Origin: Sandaracinus amylolyticus
GTDB lineage: Bacteria > Myxococcota_A > Polyangia > Polyangiales > Sandaracinaceae
NCBI RefSeq assembly: GCF_000737325.1
Contig: NZ_CP011125.1
Location: forward strand, 3,720,001 to 3,784,000
Length of the DNA stretch: 64,000 nucleotides
Direction: 5' to 3'
Below, piece after piece: positions 52,356-60,900 of the stretch. Both the position numbers and the translations under genes were made by a program. Under the pieces are notes generated by a model. The model did not search any database and had not been told where the DNA came from. It saw only the letters and a list, made by a program, of their open reading frames with translations. Positions within the stretch are counted from its first letter, which is position 1. Every line of letters begins with the position of its first letter.

Positions 52356-53695
52356 CGCGCTTCCATCTCGATCGGCGCACGATGCTGAAGGGCATGCTCG
52401 GTGGCGCCGCGGTCTCGATCGCGCTGCCCACGCTCGATGCGTTCCTGAACGACTCGGGCACCGCGTACGCCGACTGCGGCACGCTCCCCGTGCGCTTCGG
52501 CTGGTGGTTCTTCGGCAACGGCGTGATCCCCGAGCTCTGGGTCCCGCAGGGCACCGGCCGCTCGTACGTGCTGCCCGAGCAGACCGCGCCGCTCGAGCCG
52601 CTGCGCGAGAAGCTCACGTTCGTCACCGGCACGCGCGTGATGACGCCCAACACGAACCCGCACGGCTCGGGGCCCGCGGGCCTCCTCGCGGGCGGCGACG
52701 TCGGCGGCGTGAACTTCGGCGAGTCGGTCTCGAGCTATCCCGGCCCGACGATCGATCAGATCGTCGCCGAGGCCGACGGCTTCCGCGGGGCGACGCGCTT
52801 CCGCTCGCTCGAGCTCGGCGTGCAGCGCTCCACCGTGAGCATCTCGCACAGCGGGCCCGACGCGCTGAACCCGCCCGAGTGCTCGCCCGCCGCGCTCTTC
52901 GAGCGCCTCTTCGGCGTCGGCTTCCGCGAGCCGGGCGAGATGACCGAGCCCGATCCGCGCCTCGCGCTCCGACGCAGCGTGCTCGACGCGGTCACCGGCC
53001 AAGCGCGCCGCCTGCAGTCGCGCGTCGGCGCGCGCGATCGCCGGCGCATCGAGGAGCACCTCGACGGCATCCGCGCGATCGAGACGCAGATCGCGCGCCT
53101 CCAGGAGGACCCTCCGAACCTCGCCGCGTGCATGCGCCCGACCGCGCCCGCGAGCGAGTTCCCCGACCTCGAAGGCCGCCCGCAGATGAGCGCGATCTCG
53201 CGCGTGATGAGCGACCTCTGCGCGATGGCGCTCGCGTGCGATCAGACCCGCGTCTTCAGCGTGATGTTCAGCCAGCCGGTGAACAACACGCTGTTCCTCG
53301 ACACCACCGCGGGCCACCACCAGCTCACGCACGACGAGCCGGGCAACCCGCAGACCGAGGTCAACCGCGTCGTCACCTTCATCCACGAGGAGATGGCGTA
53401 CTTCCTCTCGGCGCTCGATCGCATCGTCGAGGGCGACGGAACGCTCCTCGATCACTGCGCCGTGCTGTGCACGACCGACGTCTCGTTCGGGCGCACCCAC
53501 TCGATCGAGAACTACCCGCTGATCATCGCGGGCAGCGCGTGCGGCGCGCTGCGCACCGGCATCCACCACGCCGCGCCCGGCGAGAACGCGACGAAGGTGA
53601 GCCTCTCGCTGATGCGCGCGGTCGGGCTCAACGCCGGCGAGTTCGGCTTCGGCGTGGGGCGCGCGACCGACGGGCTCTCGGAGATCGAGGTGTGA
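52352..53695 (+). CDS. DUF1552 domain-containing protein, Tat-like signal
   Basis: 447 residues from GTG in a GTGA overlap. N terminus has RRTMLKGMLGGAAVSIALPTL, a twin-arginine-type signal. Family landmarks: WWFFGNGVIPELWVP, GPTIDQIVAE, SHSGPDALNPPECSP, GHHQLTHD and LCTTDVSFGRTHS, part of the sulfatase-like/alkaline phosphatase-fold DUF1552. It is always found with DUF1592 partners. Enzyme reaction unknown. Confidence 0.9.
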   Translation: MTRFHLDRRTMLKGMLGGAAVSIALPTLDAFLNDSGTAYADCGTLPVRFGWWFFGNGVIPELWVPQGTGRSYVLPEQTAPLEPLREKLTFVTGTRVMTPNTNPHGSGPAGLLAGGDVGGVNFGESVSSYPGPTIDQIVAEADGFRGATRFRSLELGVQRSTVSISHSGPDALNPPECSPAALFERLFGVGFREPGEMTEPDPRLALRRSVLDAVTGQARRLQSRVGARDRRRIEEHLDGIRAIETQIARLQEDPPNLAACMRPTAPASEFPDLEGRPQMSAISRVMSDLCAMALACDQTRVFSVMFSQPVNNTLFLDTTAGHHQLTHDEPGNPQTEVNRVVTFIHEEMAYFLSALDRIVEGDGTLLDHCAVLCTTDVSFGRTHSIENYPLIIAGSACGALRTGIHHAAPGENATKVSLSLMRAVGLNAGEFGFGVGRATDGLSEIEV

Positions 53696-54555
53696 GCGTG
53701 CTGCGCGCGATCGTCATCCTCGGCGCGCTCGCGCTCGCATCGTGCGCGCCCGACGAGATGGAGCCCACCGGCCCGCGCGCGTGCGAGAGCGCGCTGCCCG
53801 AGCAGTCCGGCATCATCCGCTGGATGGCCTTCGAGGTCGCCGAGGACGGCGTCAGCGAGGGCTTCGATCTCGACGAGAGCTTCGGGCCTCCGCTCGAGGC
53901 GAGCGCGTGCCGCGCGCGCGACTTCGTCGACGACGAGGGCCGCGAGGGCATCGACAACCAGCTCACGCCGATCATCCCGGCGCTCGAGAACCAGGTGGGC
54001 GAGGGCACGCTCGACGCGCTCCTCCAGAGCTCGATCAGCAACGGTCAGCTCCTCATCGGGATCACGCTCGAGGGGCTCGACGATCCGCGGAACGACGACT
54101 GCGTGACCCTGGTCGTACGCACGCTCACCGGCGCGCCGCTGCTCGGCACCGACGGCCAGCTGCTCGACGGCCAGACGCTGCAGGTCTCGCCCGAGGCGCG
54201 CACCGCGCGCTACGAAGGCGCGGTGCTGCGTGACGGAGTGCTCGAGACGGGCCCGTTCGAGCTCGCGCTGCCGGTCTCGATCCTCGACGCGCGGTTCGTG
54301 CTCGACCTGCACGGCGCGCGCGTGCGCGTGCGCATCCACGAGGACGGCTCGATGAGCGGCGTCTTCGCGGGCGGGATCTCGAACGACCAGATGATCGAGA
54401 TCGCGAGCGGGCTGAACATCCCCTCCGACCTGATGAGCACGGTCGCGACGTTCATCCGCCTGATCGCCGACCTCGCGCCGGTCGACGGCAAGTGCACGCA
54501 GTTCAGCGCGTCGATGGTGTTCGAGGCGGGGTTGGGCTTCGTCGACCCCCTGTGA
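53692..54555 (+). CDS. Lipoprotein following the DUF1592/DUF1552 pair
   Basis: 287 residues from GTG 53692 (GTGA overlap; GTG 53698 is also possible). Lipobox ALALASCAP. Mature part has no recognised domain: Glu/Asp-rich with a beta-rich C-terminal half (LPVSILDARFVLDLHGARVRVRIHEDGSMSGVFAGGIS). Likely a substrate-binding or structural partner of the pair upstream. Confidence 0.75.
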   Translation: MSVLRAIVILGALALASCAPDEMEPTGPRACESALPEQSGIIRWMAFEVAEDGVSEGFDLDESFGPPLEASACRARDFVDDEGREGIDNQLTPIIPALENQVGEGTLDALLQSSISNGQLLIGITLEGLDDPRNDDCVTLVVRTLTGAPLLGTDGQLLDGQTLQVSPEARTARYEGAVLRDGVLETGPFELALPVSILDARFVLDLHGARVRVRIHEDGSMSGVFAGGISNDQMIEIASGLNIPSDLMSTVATFIRLIADLAPVDGKCTQFSASMVFEAGLGFVDPL

Positions 54556-54582
54556 TTCGCGCCGCCTTCGCCGCTCACCCCG

Positions 54583-54611
54583 TTGGACTCGGTGCGTGCG
54601 CGTGGTATACC
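54583..54611 (+). promoter_or_regulatory. Promoter of the rpsB operon
   Basis: TTGGAC (54583-54588), 17 bases, TATACC (54606-54611). Good sigma-70-like match; predicts transcription from about 54618 and a leader of about 170 bases. Confidence 0.7.
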
Positions 54612-54617
54612 GCGCGC

Positions 54618-54786
54618 CGCTCTGGCGGGACCTCTCGCTGGGCCGGGGCGCCCCGAGGCGCTCCGTAACTACTCACATCTCCCCGAATCTACTCGGCTTT
54701 TCGAGTGGTCGTAACGGGACGGCCCGGTGCCCATCTCACGATGGGTCGCCGCCCCGGGGAGGTGGAGGAGCCAACCGGAGATCCAC
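54618..54786 (+). ncRNA. Leader of rpsB, possible S2 autoregulatory region
   Basis: About 170 untranslated bases with a hairpin CCCATC-TCAC-GATGGG (54730-54745) and Gly-rich purine blocks before the RBS (GGAG 54777-54780). In E. coli, ribosomal protein S2 represses its own mRNA through the leader; a similar control is inferred from the length and structure. Confidence 0.4.
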
Positions 54787-55671
<885 letters not shown>

Positions 55672-55715
55672 GCCCGAGCAGATTCGCACGGAAGATCGAG
55701 AGAGAGGTTAGAGAC

Positions 55716-56396
55716 ATGGCGAACGTCACCGCTCAGCAGGTGAAGGCGCTCCGCGATCGCACGGGCGCCGGCATGAACGACTGCCGCATGGCCCTCATCG
55801 AGGCCGACGGCAACGAAGAGAAGGCCGTCGAGATCATCCAGAAGAAGGGTCTCGCGAAGGCGGCCAAGAAGGCGGGCGCGATCGCGGCCGAGGGCCTGAT
55901 CCACTCGTACATCCACTCGAACGCGCGCATCGGCGTGCTCGTCGAGGTGAACTGCCAGACCGACTTCGTGGCGCGCGGCGACGAGTTCAAGTCGTTCGTG
56001 AACGAGGTCGCGCTGCAGATCGCGTCGAGCTCGCCGCTCTACGTGCGCCGCGAGGAAGTGGCGCAGGCGGACCAGGACAAGCAGCTCGCGATCTTCCGCG
56101 GTCAGATGGAAGAGGAAGAGCAGAAGACCGGGAAGAAGCGCCCGGAGGCGGCGGTCGCGAAGATCCTCGAGGGCAAGCTGGACAAGTGGTTCAGCGAGGT
56201 GTGCCTCGACGAGCAGGAGCTCGTCACCCGCGAGGACAAGAAGACCGTGAAGGGCGTCGCCGAGGAGCTGACCGCCAAGATCGGCGAGAAGATCTCGGTG
56301 CGCCGCTTCGTGCGCTACGAGCTCGGCGAGGGCATCGAGAAGAAGGCGACGGACCTCGCCGCCGAGGTCGCGGAGCAGCTCAAGGGAATGAGCTGA
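55716..56396 (+). CDS. tsf: Elongation factor Ts
   Basis: 226 residues. N-terminal UBA-like helix ALRDRTGAGMNDCRMALIEADG, then VEVNCQTDFVARGDEF (EF-Tu-binding TDFVAR), and the C-terminal dimerization/coiled-coil part (KISVRRFVRYELGEG). It recycles EF-Tu. It is shorter than the E. coli protein (283), as in several groups that have a reduced second half. Confidence 0.97.
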   Translation: MANVTAQQVKALRDRTGAGMNDCRMALIEADGNEEKAVEIIQKKGLAKAAKKAGAIAAEGLIHSYIHSNARIGVLVEVNCQTDFVARGDEFKSFVNEVALQIASSSPLYVRREEVAQADQDKQLAIFRGQMEEEEQKTGKKRPEAAVAKILEGKLDKWFSEVCLDEQELVTREDKKTVKGVAEELTAKIGEKISVRRFVRYELGEGIEKKATDLAAEVAEQLKGMS

Positions 56397-56428
56397 TCCG
56401 AGCTCGGGCCAGTCGCGTAGACCGAGGT

Positions 56429-56463
56429 GGCCTTCGCCGTTCGGACGACGAACGGTGAAGGCC
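56429..56463 (+). terminator. Hairpin between tsf and pyrH
   Basis: Stem GGCCTTCGCCGTTCG / CGAACGGTGAAGGCC (one non-standard pair), loop GACGA. No T run, so it may be a processing or attenuation structure rather than a full stop. The remainder of 56397-56619 shows nothing else. Confidence 0.4.
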
Positions 56464-56619
56464 ATCGCGCGGCGTGAGACTCCTGCTCAGCGGCCGCCGG
56501 TCGCGAGCACCCCCCGGCGCGTACTCCGGTACGTGAGGAGGGAGCGCAGCGAGCGGTGGTCGAACAGCAGGCGTATCGCGCCGCGTCCTCCCCGGTGGAT
56601 CTCCCTCTACAGGTGAAGA

Positions 56620-57354
56620 ATGAGCGGTCTTCGTTACCGGCGCGTGATGCTGAAGCTCTCGGGTGAGGCCCTCGCGGGCTCCGAGGGCGGGTTCGGAATC
56701 GATCAGCCCACGCTGCAGGTCCTCGCGACGGAAGTCGCGGAGGCGCACGCGCTCGGCGCGGAGTGCGGCGTGGTGATCGGCGGCGGCAACATCTTCCGCG
56801 GCCTCAAGGGCAGCGCGCAGGGGATGGACCGCGCGACCGCCGACTACATGGGAATGCTCGCGACGGTGATCAACAGCCTCGCGCTGCAGGACACGCTCGA
56901 GCGCCTCAAGGTGCCGACGCGCGTGCTGAGCGCGCTGGAGATCCGCCAGGTCGCGGAGCCGTACATCCGCCGCCGCGCGATCCGCCACCTCGAGAAGGGG
57001 CGCGTCGTCATCTTCGCGGCGGGCACCGGCAACCCGTTCTTCTCGACCGATACCGCCGCTGCCCTGCGCAGCATGGAGATCGGCGCCGAGCTGCTATGCA
57101 AGGCGACGAAGGTCGAGGGCGTCTACGACAAGGACCCCGCGAAGCACGCGGACGCGGTGATGCTCCGTCGCCTCACGTACGATCGCTGCCTGAGCGATCG
57201 CATCGGCGTGATGGACTCGACCGCGATGGCGCTCGCGCGCGAGAACAAGCTCCCGATCCGCGTCTTCGCGCTGCTGAAGCGCGGCAACATCAAGCGCGTC
57301 CTGCTCGGCGAAGACGTCGGCACGCTGGTGACGGAGACCGGCCAGGAGTCGTAG
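56620..57354 (+). CDS. pyrH: UMP kinase
   Basis: 244 residues. Amino acid kinase fold: [82 protein letters not shown]. Phosphorylates UMP to UDP. Length is typical. It follows tsf as in most bacteria and precedes frr by 35 bases. Confidence 0.98.
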   Translation: MSGLRYRRVMLKLSGEALAGSEGGFGIDQPTLQVLATEVAEAHALGAECGVVIGGGNIFRGLKGSAQGMDRATADYMGMLATVINSLALQDTLERLKVPTRVLSALEIRQVAEPYIRRRAIRHLEKGRVVIFAAGTGNPFFSTDTAAALRSMEIGAELLCKATKVEGVYDKDPAKHADAVMLRRLTYDRCLSDRIGVMDSTAMALARENKLPIRVFALLKRGNIKRVLLGEDVGTLVTETGQES

Positions 57355-57389
57355 ACTCCACGCTCTTACGCGCTCGGAGGAGATTCGTC

Positions 57390-57953
57390 ATGGGCATGAT
57401 CGAGGACACGATGGAGGAGCTGCGCTCCAGCATCGCGAAGGCGCACGAAGCGCTGCGCCGCGAGCTGAGCCGCATCCGCACCGGCCGCGCCACCGCGGAC
57501 CTGCTCGACTCGATCCGCGTCGACTATTACGGCACGCCGACGCCGCTCGCGCAGATGGCGAGCGTGTCGGTCCCGGAGCCGCGCATGCTCACGGTGAAGC
57601 CGTGGGATCGTTCGCAGCTGCGCCCGATCGAGAAGGCGATCGTGGACAGCCCGCTCGGGCTCACGCCGCAGAACGACGGCGAGATCATCCGCATCCCGAT
57701 GCCGCCGCTGACCGAGCAGCGCCGCAAGGAGCTCGCGAAGCTCGCGCGTAGTCACCTCGAGGACGCGAAGATCGCGATCCGCAAGGCCCGCCACGAGTGC
57801 CGCGACATGCTCGCGCAGATCGAGAAGGACGGCGACGCGAGCGCGGACGAGGTCGATCGCGCGACGAAGTCGATGGAGGACGTCGTCAAGGACGGCACCG
57901 CCAAGGCCGACGAGATCGTCGCCGCGAAGGAGAAGGACATCCTCACGGTCTGA
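57390..57953 (+). CDS. frr: Ribosome recycling factor
   Basis: 187 residues; RBS GGAGGAG eight bases before the ATG. Three-helix bundle with LRRELSRIRTGRATADLLDSI, VDYYGTPTPL, IRIPMPPLTEQRRKEL and RKARHECRDML. It splits the post-termination ribosome with EF-G. Last gene of the rpsB-tsf-pyrH-frr group; a good intrinsic terminator follows. Confidence 0.98.
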   Translation: MGMIEDTMEELRSSIAKAHEALRRELSRIRTGRATADLLDSIRVDYYGTPTPLAQMASVSVPEPRMLTVKPWDRSQLRPIEKAIVDSPLGLTPQNDGEIIRIPMPPLTEQRRKELAKLARSHLEDAKIAIRKARHECRDMLAQIEKDGDASADEVDRATKSMEDVVKDGTAKADEIVAAKEKDILTV

Positions 57954-57978
57954 GCACCTCGACCGCGAGGATCCCGTA

Positions 57979-58019
57979 CGAGGGCCGTCGGGCTTCGCGC
58001 TCGGCGGCCCTCGGTTTTT
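57979..58019 (+). terminator. Intrinsic terminator after frr
   Basis: Stem CGAGGGCCG / CGGCCCTCG with a 17-base loop (itself partly paired), followed by GTTTTT (58014-58019). Confidence 0.75.
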
Positions 58020-58043
58020 CGGCTCGCGTGAGCGAGAGGCGCG

Positions 58044-59006
58044 ATGGCGAGAGATCGCACGACGACGCGGACGCTCTTCCTCGACGCGGACGGCGCGCCG
58101 AGGCTGTGCGCGCTCGAGCGGCGCGGGACGCGTCTTCGCGTGCGCGAGGGCGAGGTGGGCGCGACCCCTTCGGTGCACGAGCGAGAGCTGTCCACGTGGC
58201 GCGCGTGCGCGGCGGAGGTGAACCGGCTCGTCGATGCACGCGTCGCCGAGGGGTGGCGCGAGACGCGCGACGAGCACGAGCTCGGCGACGTCTGCCTCGT
58301 GCTGCTCCGACGCGGTGCGATCGTGTGCCCTGCGTGTCCCGCAAGGCTCGAAGCGCAGCGAATCGTCGGAGGGCCGAGCGCGACGTTCGACGTCGATGCG
58401 ATCGACGAGAGCGAGCGTCTCGTCGCCCAGGTCTGGGTCGCGTGCGGCGTGTGCACGAGCGTCGTCGCGGTGCGGAGCGACGCGCGCGCGAACGTGGTGC
58501 ACGGGCCCGATGACGTCGCGCGGGCGCGGCAGCTGCTCGAGTCGGCGATCGCGGGCGGTCGCGTGCGCGAAGCGATCGTCGAGCTCGGGGCGCGCGGAGT
58601 CTCCCCGCTGCTGCTCCGTGCGCCCGTCTGCTTCGAGCTCGTGCGGCCCATCCTGGTCGGCGCGCGATGCGAGCTCCTGTGCGACGTCGTCATCGCGCCG
58701 CGCGCCGAGCTGCCCTCGGGGCGCATCGTCCTCCGGCTCGGATGGCCGCGGCGAGGCGCTCGCAAGTTGCGCGCGGCGTCGCCCACCGGCGCGAACGGCG
58801 GCGCGCATCGACGTACGACCGACGAGCGCGGTCGCTTCGAGTACGTGATCGAGCGCGGCACCGAGCTCGACGTCGTCGCGAGCGAGGGCACGCAGCTCGT
58901 CGTCGCGGTGCCGCGCGCGCTCGAGCTGCCGGGGCTCGGCGAGCGGAGCTGGTCGCGCGTCGACGCGCTCCTCGCGGAGCCCGCTTTCCTCGCCCCGATC
59001 GCCTAG
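58044..59006 (+). CDS. Hypothetical protein with CxxC pairs
   Basis: 320 residues. N-terminal ~50 residues (TTRTLFLDADGAPRLCALERRGTRLRVREGEVGA) look like a small beta domain with WGR-like features; CPACPAR (95-101) and CGVCTSVV are C-x2-C pairs, probably one zinc ribbon. The C-terminal half has a helical part and a beta-rich end. No known family. Convergent with the tyrA-like gene, overlapping by four bases. Confidence 0.65.
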   Translation: MARDRTTTRTLFLDADGAPRLCALERRGTRLRVREGEVGATPSVHERELSTWRACAAEVNRLVDARVAEGWRETRDEHELGDVCLVLLRRGAIVCPACPARLEAQRIVGGPSATFDVDAIDESERLVAQVWVACGVCTSVVAVRSDARANVVHGPDDVARARQLLESAIAGGRVREAIVELGARGVSPLLLRAPVCFELVRPILVGARCELLCDVVIAPRAELPSGRIVLRLGWPRRGARKLRAASPTGANGGAHRRTTDERGRFEYVIERGTELDVVASEGTQLVVAVPRALELPGLGERSWSRVDALLAEPAFLAPIA

Positions 59007-60046
59007 CCCTGCACGCGGCGCGAGAAGCGCAGCACCGCGCGGAACACGTCCTCGACGCTCTGCGCGTCGATCTGCAGCTCGTTCGCCCACTCGCGTCGCG
59101 CCGCGAGCACCTGCGCCTCGCGCGTCGGGTCGTGCACCGGCTTGCCATCGCGCGCTTTCGCGGCGCGCGCGCGACGGCTCAGCTCCGCGCGGCGCGCGAG
59201 CCGCTCGACGATCTCGCGATCGAGCTCGTCGATCAGATCACGCGCTTCGACGAGCTCGGCCGATTGCTCGACCGGCGACTCGGGGATCGCGAGCGTCGCG
59301 TCGCGCGTCGCGGGCGCGGCCTTCGCGATGCTCGCGTCGAGCGCGGTGAGCGCGTCGATCAAGCGGCGTCGCGCGTCCGTCGCGTACGGGTTCTCGGCCT
59401 GGATCGCCGCGAACAGATGACCCGCGTCGCCGCGCACCGACTCGATCGTCCGCGCCATCGCCTGGAACGACGGCGGCGCGTTGGGCACGCGCGGATCGAC
59501 GCCTGCGTCGAGCATGCCCTTCGCGACGAAGAACGCGAGCGCGTGCGTGTCGGCCATCGCCTTGTCGTGCGCGTGCGCGTCCTGCTCGAGCGTCCAACAT
59601 CCGACGCGCTCGTAGAGCGCGCGCGCCTGCGCCGCGGTGCCGGGGTGCATCGGGTTCGGGCAGATCACGACGCGCAGCGGGCGCTCCGCGTGCGCGAGCG
59701 AGACGGGACCGAAGAGCGGGTGCGTGCCGATCCACGGGATCTCGGTCCCGAAGATCTCGCGCATCGCCTCGATCGGGTGGACCTTCACGCTGCCCACGTC
59801 GAGCACGAGCTGCTCGGGCGTCACGTGCGGACGCAGCGCGCGCAGCACGTCGGGCATCACGCCGACCGGCACCGACACGATCACCGCGTCCGCGCCCTTC
59901 GCGGCCTCTTCGATCGACGACGCGCGACGCTCGGCGGGCATCTCGGCGTGCGGATCGTACGCGCGGACCTCGAAGCCCGACTCGACCATCAGATCCGAGA
60001 GCGCGCGGCCGAAGCGGCCGTGCCCGAGCATCGCGATCCTGCGCAT
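59003..60046 (-). CDS. tyrA: Prephenate dehydrogenase fused to chorismate mutase
   Basis: 347 residues from ATG 60046. Residues 1-245: dehydrogenase with GHGRFGRALS (NAD-binding G-x-G-x-x-G), VIVSVPVGVMPDVL, DVGSVKVHPIEAM, GTHPLFGP (catalytic His region). Residues 255-347: chorismate mutase type II helices (LVEARDLIDELDREIVERLARRAELSRRARAAK, and the late HDPTREAQVLAARRE). Tyrosine biosynthesis. In E. coli TyrA the mutase is first; here it is last. Confidence 0.9.
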   Translation of the reverse strand: MRRIAMLGHGRFGRALSDLMVESGFEVRAYDPHAEMPAERRASSIEEAAKGADAVIVSVPVGVMPDVLRALRPHVTPEQLVLDVGSVKVHPIEAMREIFGTEIPWIGTHPLFGPVSLAHAERPLRVVICPNPMHPGTAAQARALYERVGCWTLEQDAHAHDKAMADTHALAFFVAKGMLDAGVDPRVPNAPPSFQAMARTIESVRGDAGHLFAAIQAENPYATDARRRLIDALTALDASIAKAAPATRDATLAIPESPVEQSAELVEARDLIDELDREIVERLARRAELSRRARAAKARDGKPVHDPTREAQVLAARREWANELQIDAQSVEDVFRAVLRFSRRVQG

Positions 60047-60129
60047 GAGGGCGCGAATGATAGCGCCACCCCCGCGCGCTGCCCGTCGTGGCGCGCGCGC
60101 GTTCGAGTGGGTGGCTCCAGACGCACGAA

Positions 60130-60160
60130 GCCCGTCGATCGAACGTGTCGATCGACGGGC
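60130..60160. terminator. Hairpin between tyrA-like gene and lipoprotein gene
   Basis: 13-pair perfect stem GCCCGTCGATCGA / TCGATCGACGGGC with loop ACGTG. It may end the minus-strand lipoprotein transcript, although only a weak T run follows. Confidence 0.45.
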
Positions 60161-60248
60161 TCCCGCTGCGTCGTTCACCGCCGGCAGCGCGAAGCGGCCG
60201 GGGGTCGAGAGGGGGGCCTTCGCCCGACCGGGCACAGCCCCCCGGGGA

Positions 60249-60746
60249 TCACGGCGCCGCGACGACCTGCGACGGGTACTGCCCCGCCTGCTCCGAGAAG
60301 CCGAGCGTGTAGCTCGCCCACGTGTCGCCGGTCGAGTAGCCGCCGACGTACACCTGGTACTGGCCGGGCGCCGCGTTCGCGATCTCGACGATCGGGTTCA
60401 GGCTGTTGCCGGGATCACCCGAGTCGTCGTTGCACACCACGGTGCCGTCGGGGCGACGAACCGCGAGCGTCGTGTCGGCCTCGGGGCCGCCGTTGACCAG
60501 CACGCGGAGCATCGGGATCGCCGCGCCCACCGTCACGGTGTGCTGCGCCGACGTCGGGAACTGACCGATGCAGTCGCCGCCGAGCGCCGAGCCCGCCTGC
60601 GGGCCGCCCGCGGTGCCGCGCAGTGTCGTCGCCGCGAAGCCGGGGCCGCTCAGGGTCACCGCCGCGCTCGCCGAGTCCGAGCCACCGCTGCACGCGGCCA
60701 GACCCACACATCCAAGAGCCATCACGACCGAACGGATCTTCATCAT
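60249..60746 (-). CDS. Small lipoprotein with pre-peptidase-C-like beta domain
   Basis: 165 residues from ATG 60746. Lipobox GCVGLAACSGG. The mature part (VTVGAAIPMLRVLVNGGPEADTTLAVRRPDGTVVCNDDSG, then PGQYQVYVGGYSTGD) has the repeat of beta strands and the 'D.tL.v..pdG...c.DD' theme of bacterial pre-peptidase C-terminal domains, here as a stand-alone secreted protein. Confidence 0.75.
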   Translation of the reverse strand: MMKIRSVVMALGCVGLAACSGGSDSASAAVTLSGPGFAATTLRGTAGGPQAGSALGGDCIGQFPTSAQHTVTVGAAIPMLRVLVNGGPEADTTLAVRRPDGTVVCNDDSGDPGNSLNPIVEIANAAPGQYQVYVGGYSTGDTWASYTLGFSEQAGQYPSQVVAAP

Positions 60747-60900
60747 TCGCTTCCTCTCGTCTGCGACGCGGGTTGCCGCGCCGGGCTGCGTTTCGAGCAG
60801 CACGTGTGCCGCGGGCGAAGATACTCTTTTCGGGGCGATTCTTTCCCACTCGAATGACGTTTCGAGTGCGATCCCGTCCCGCCGCGCAAGCGTTGCTCGA

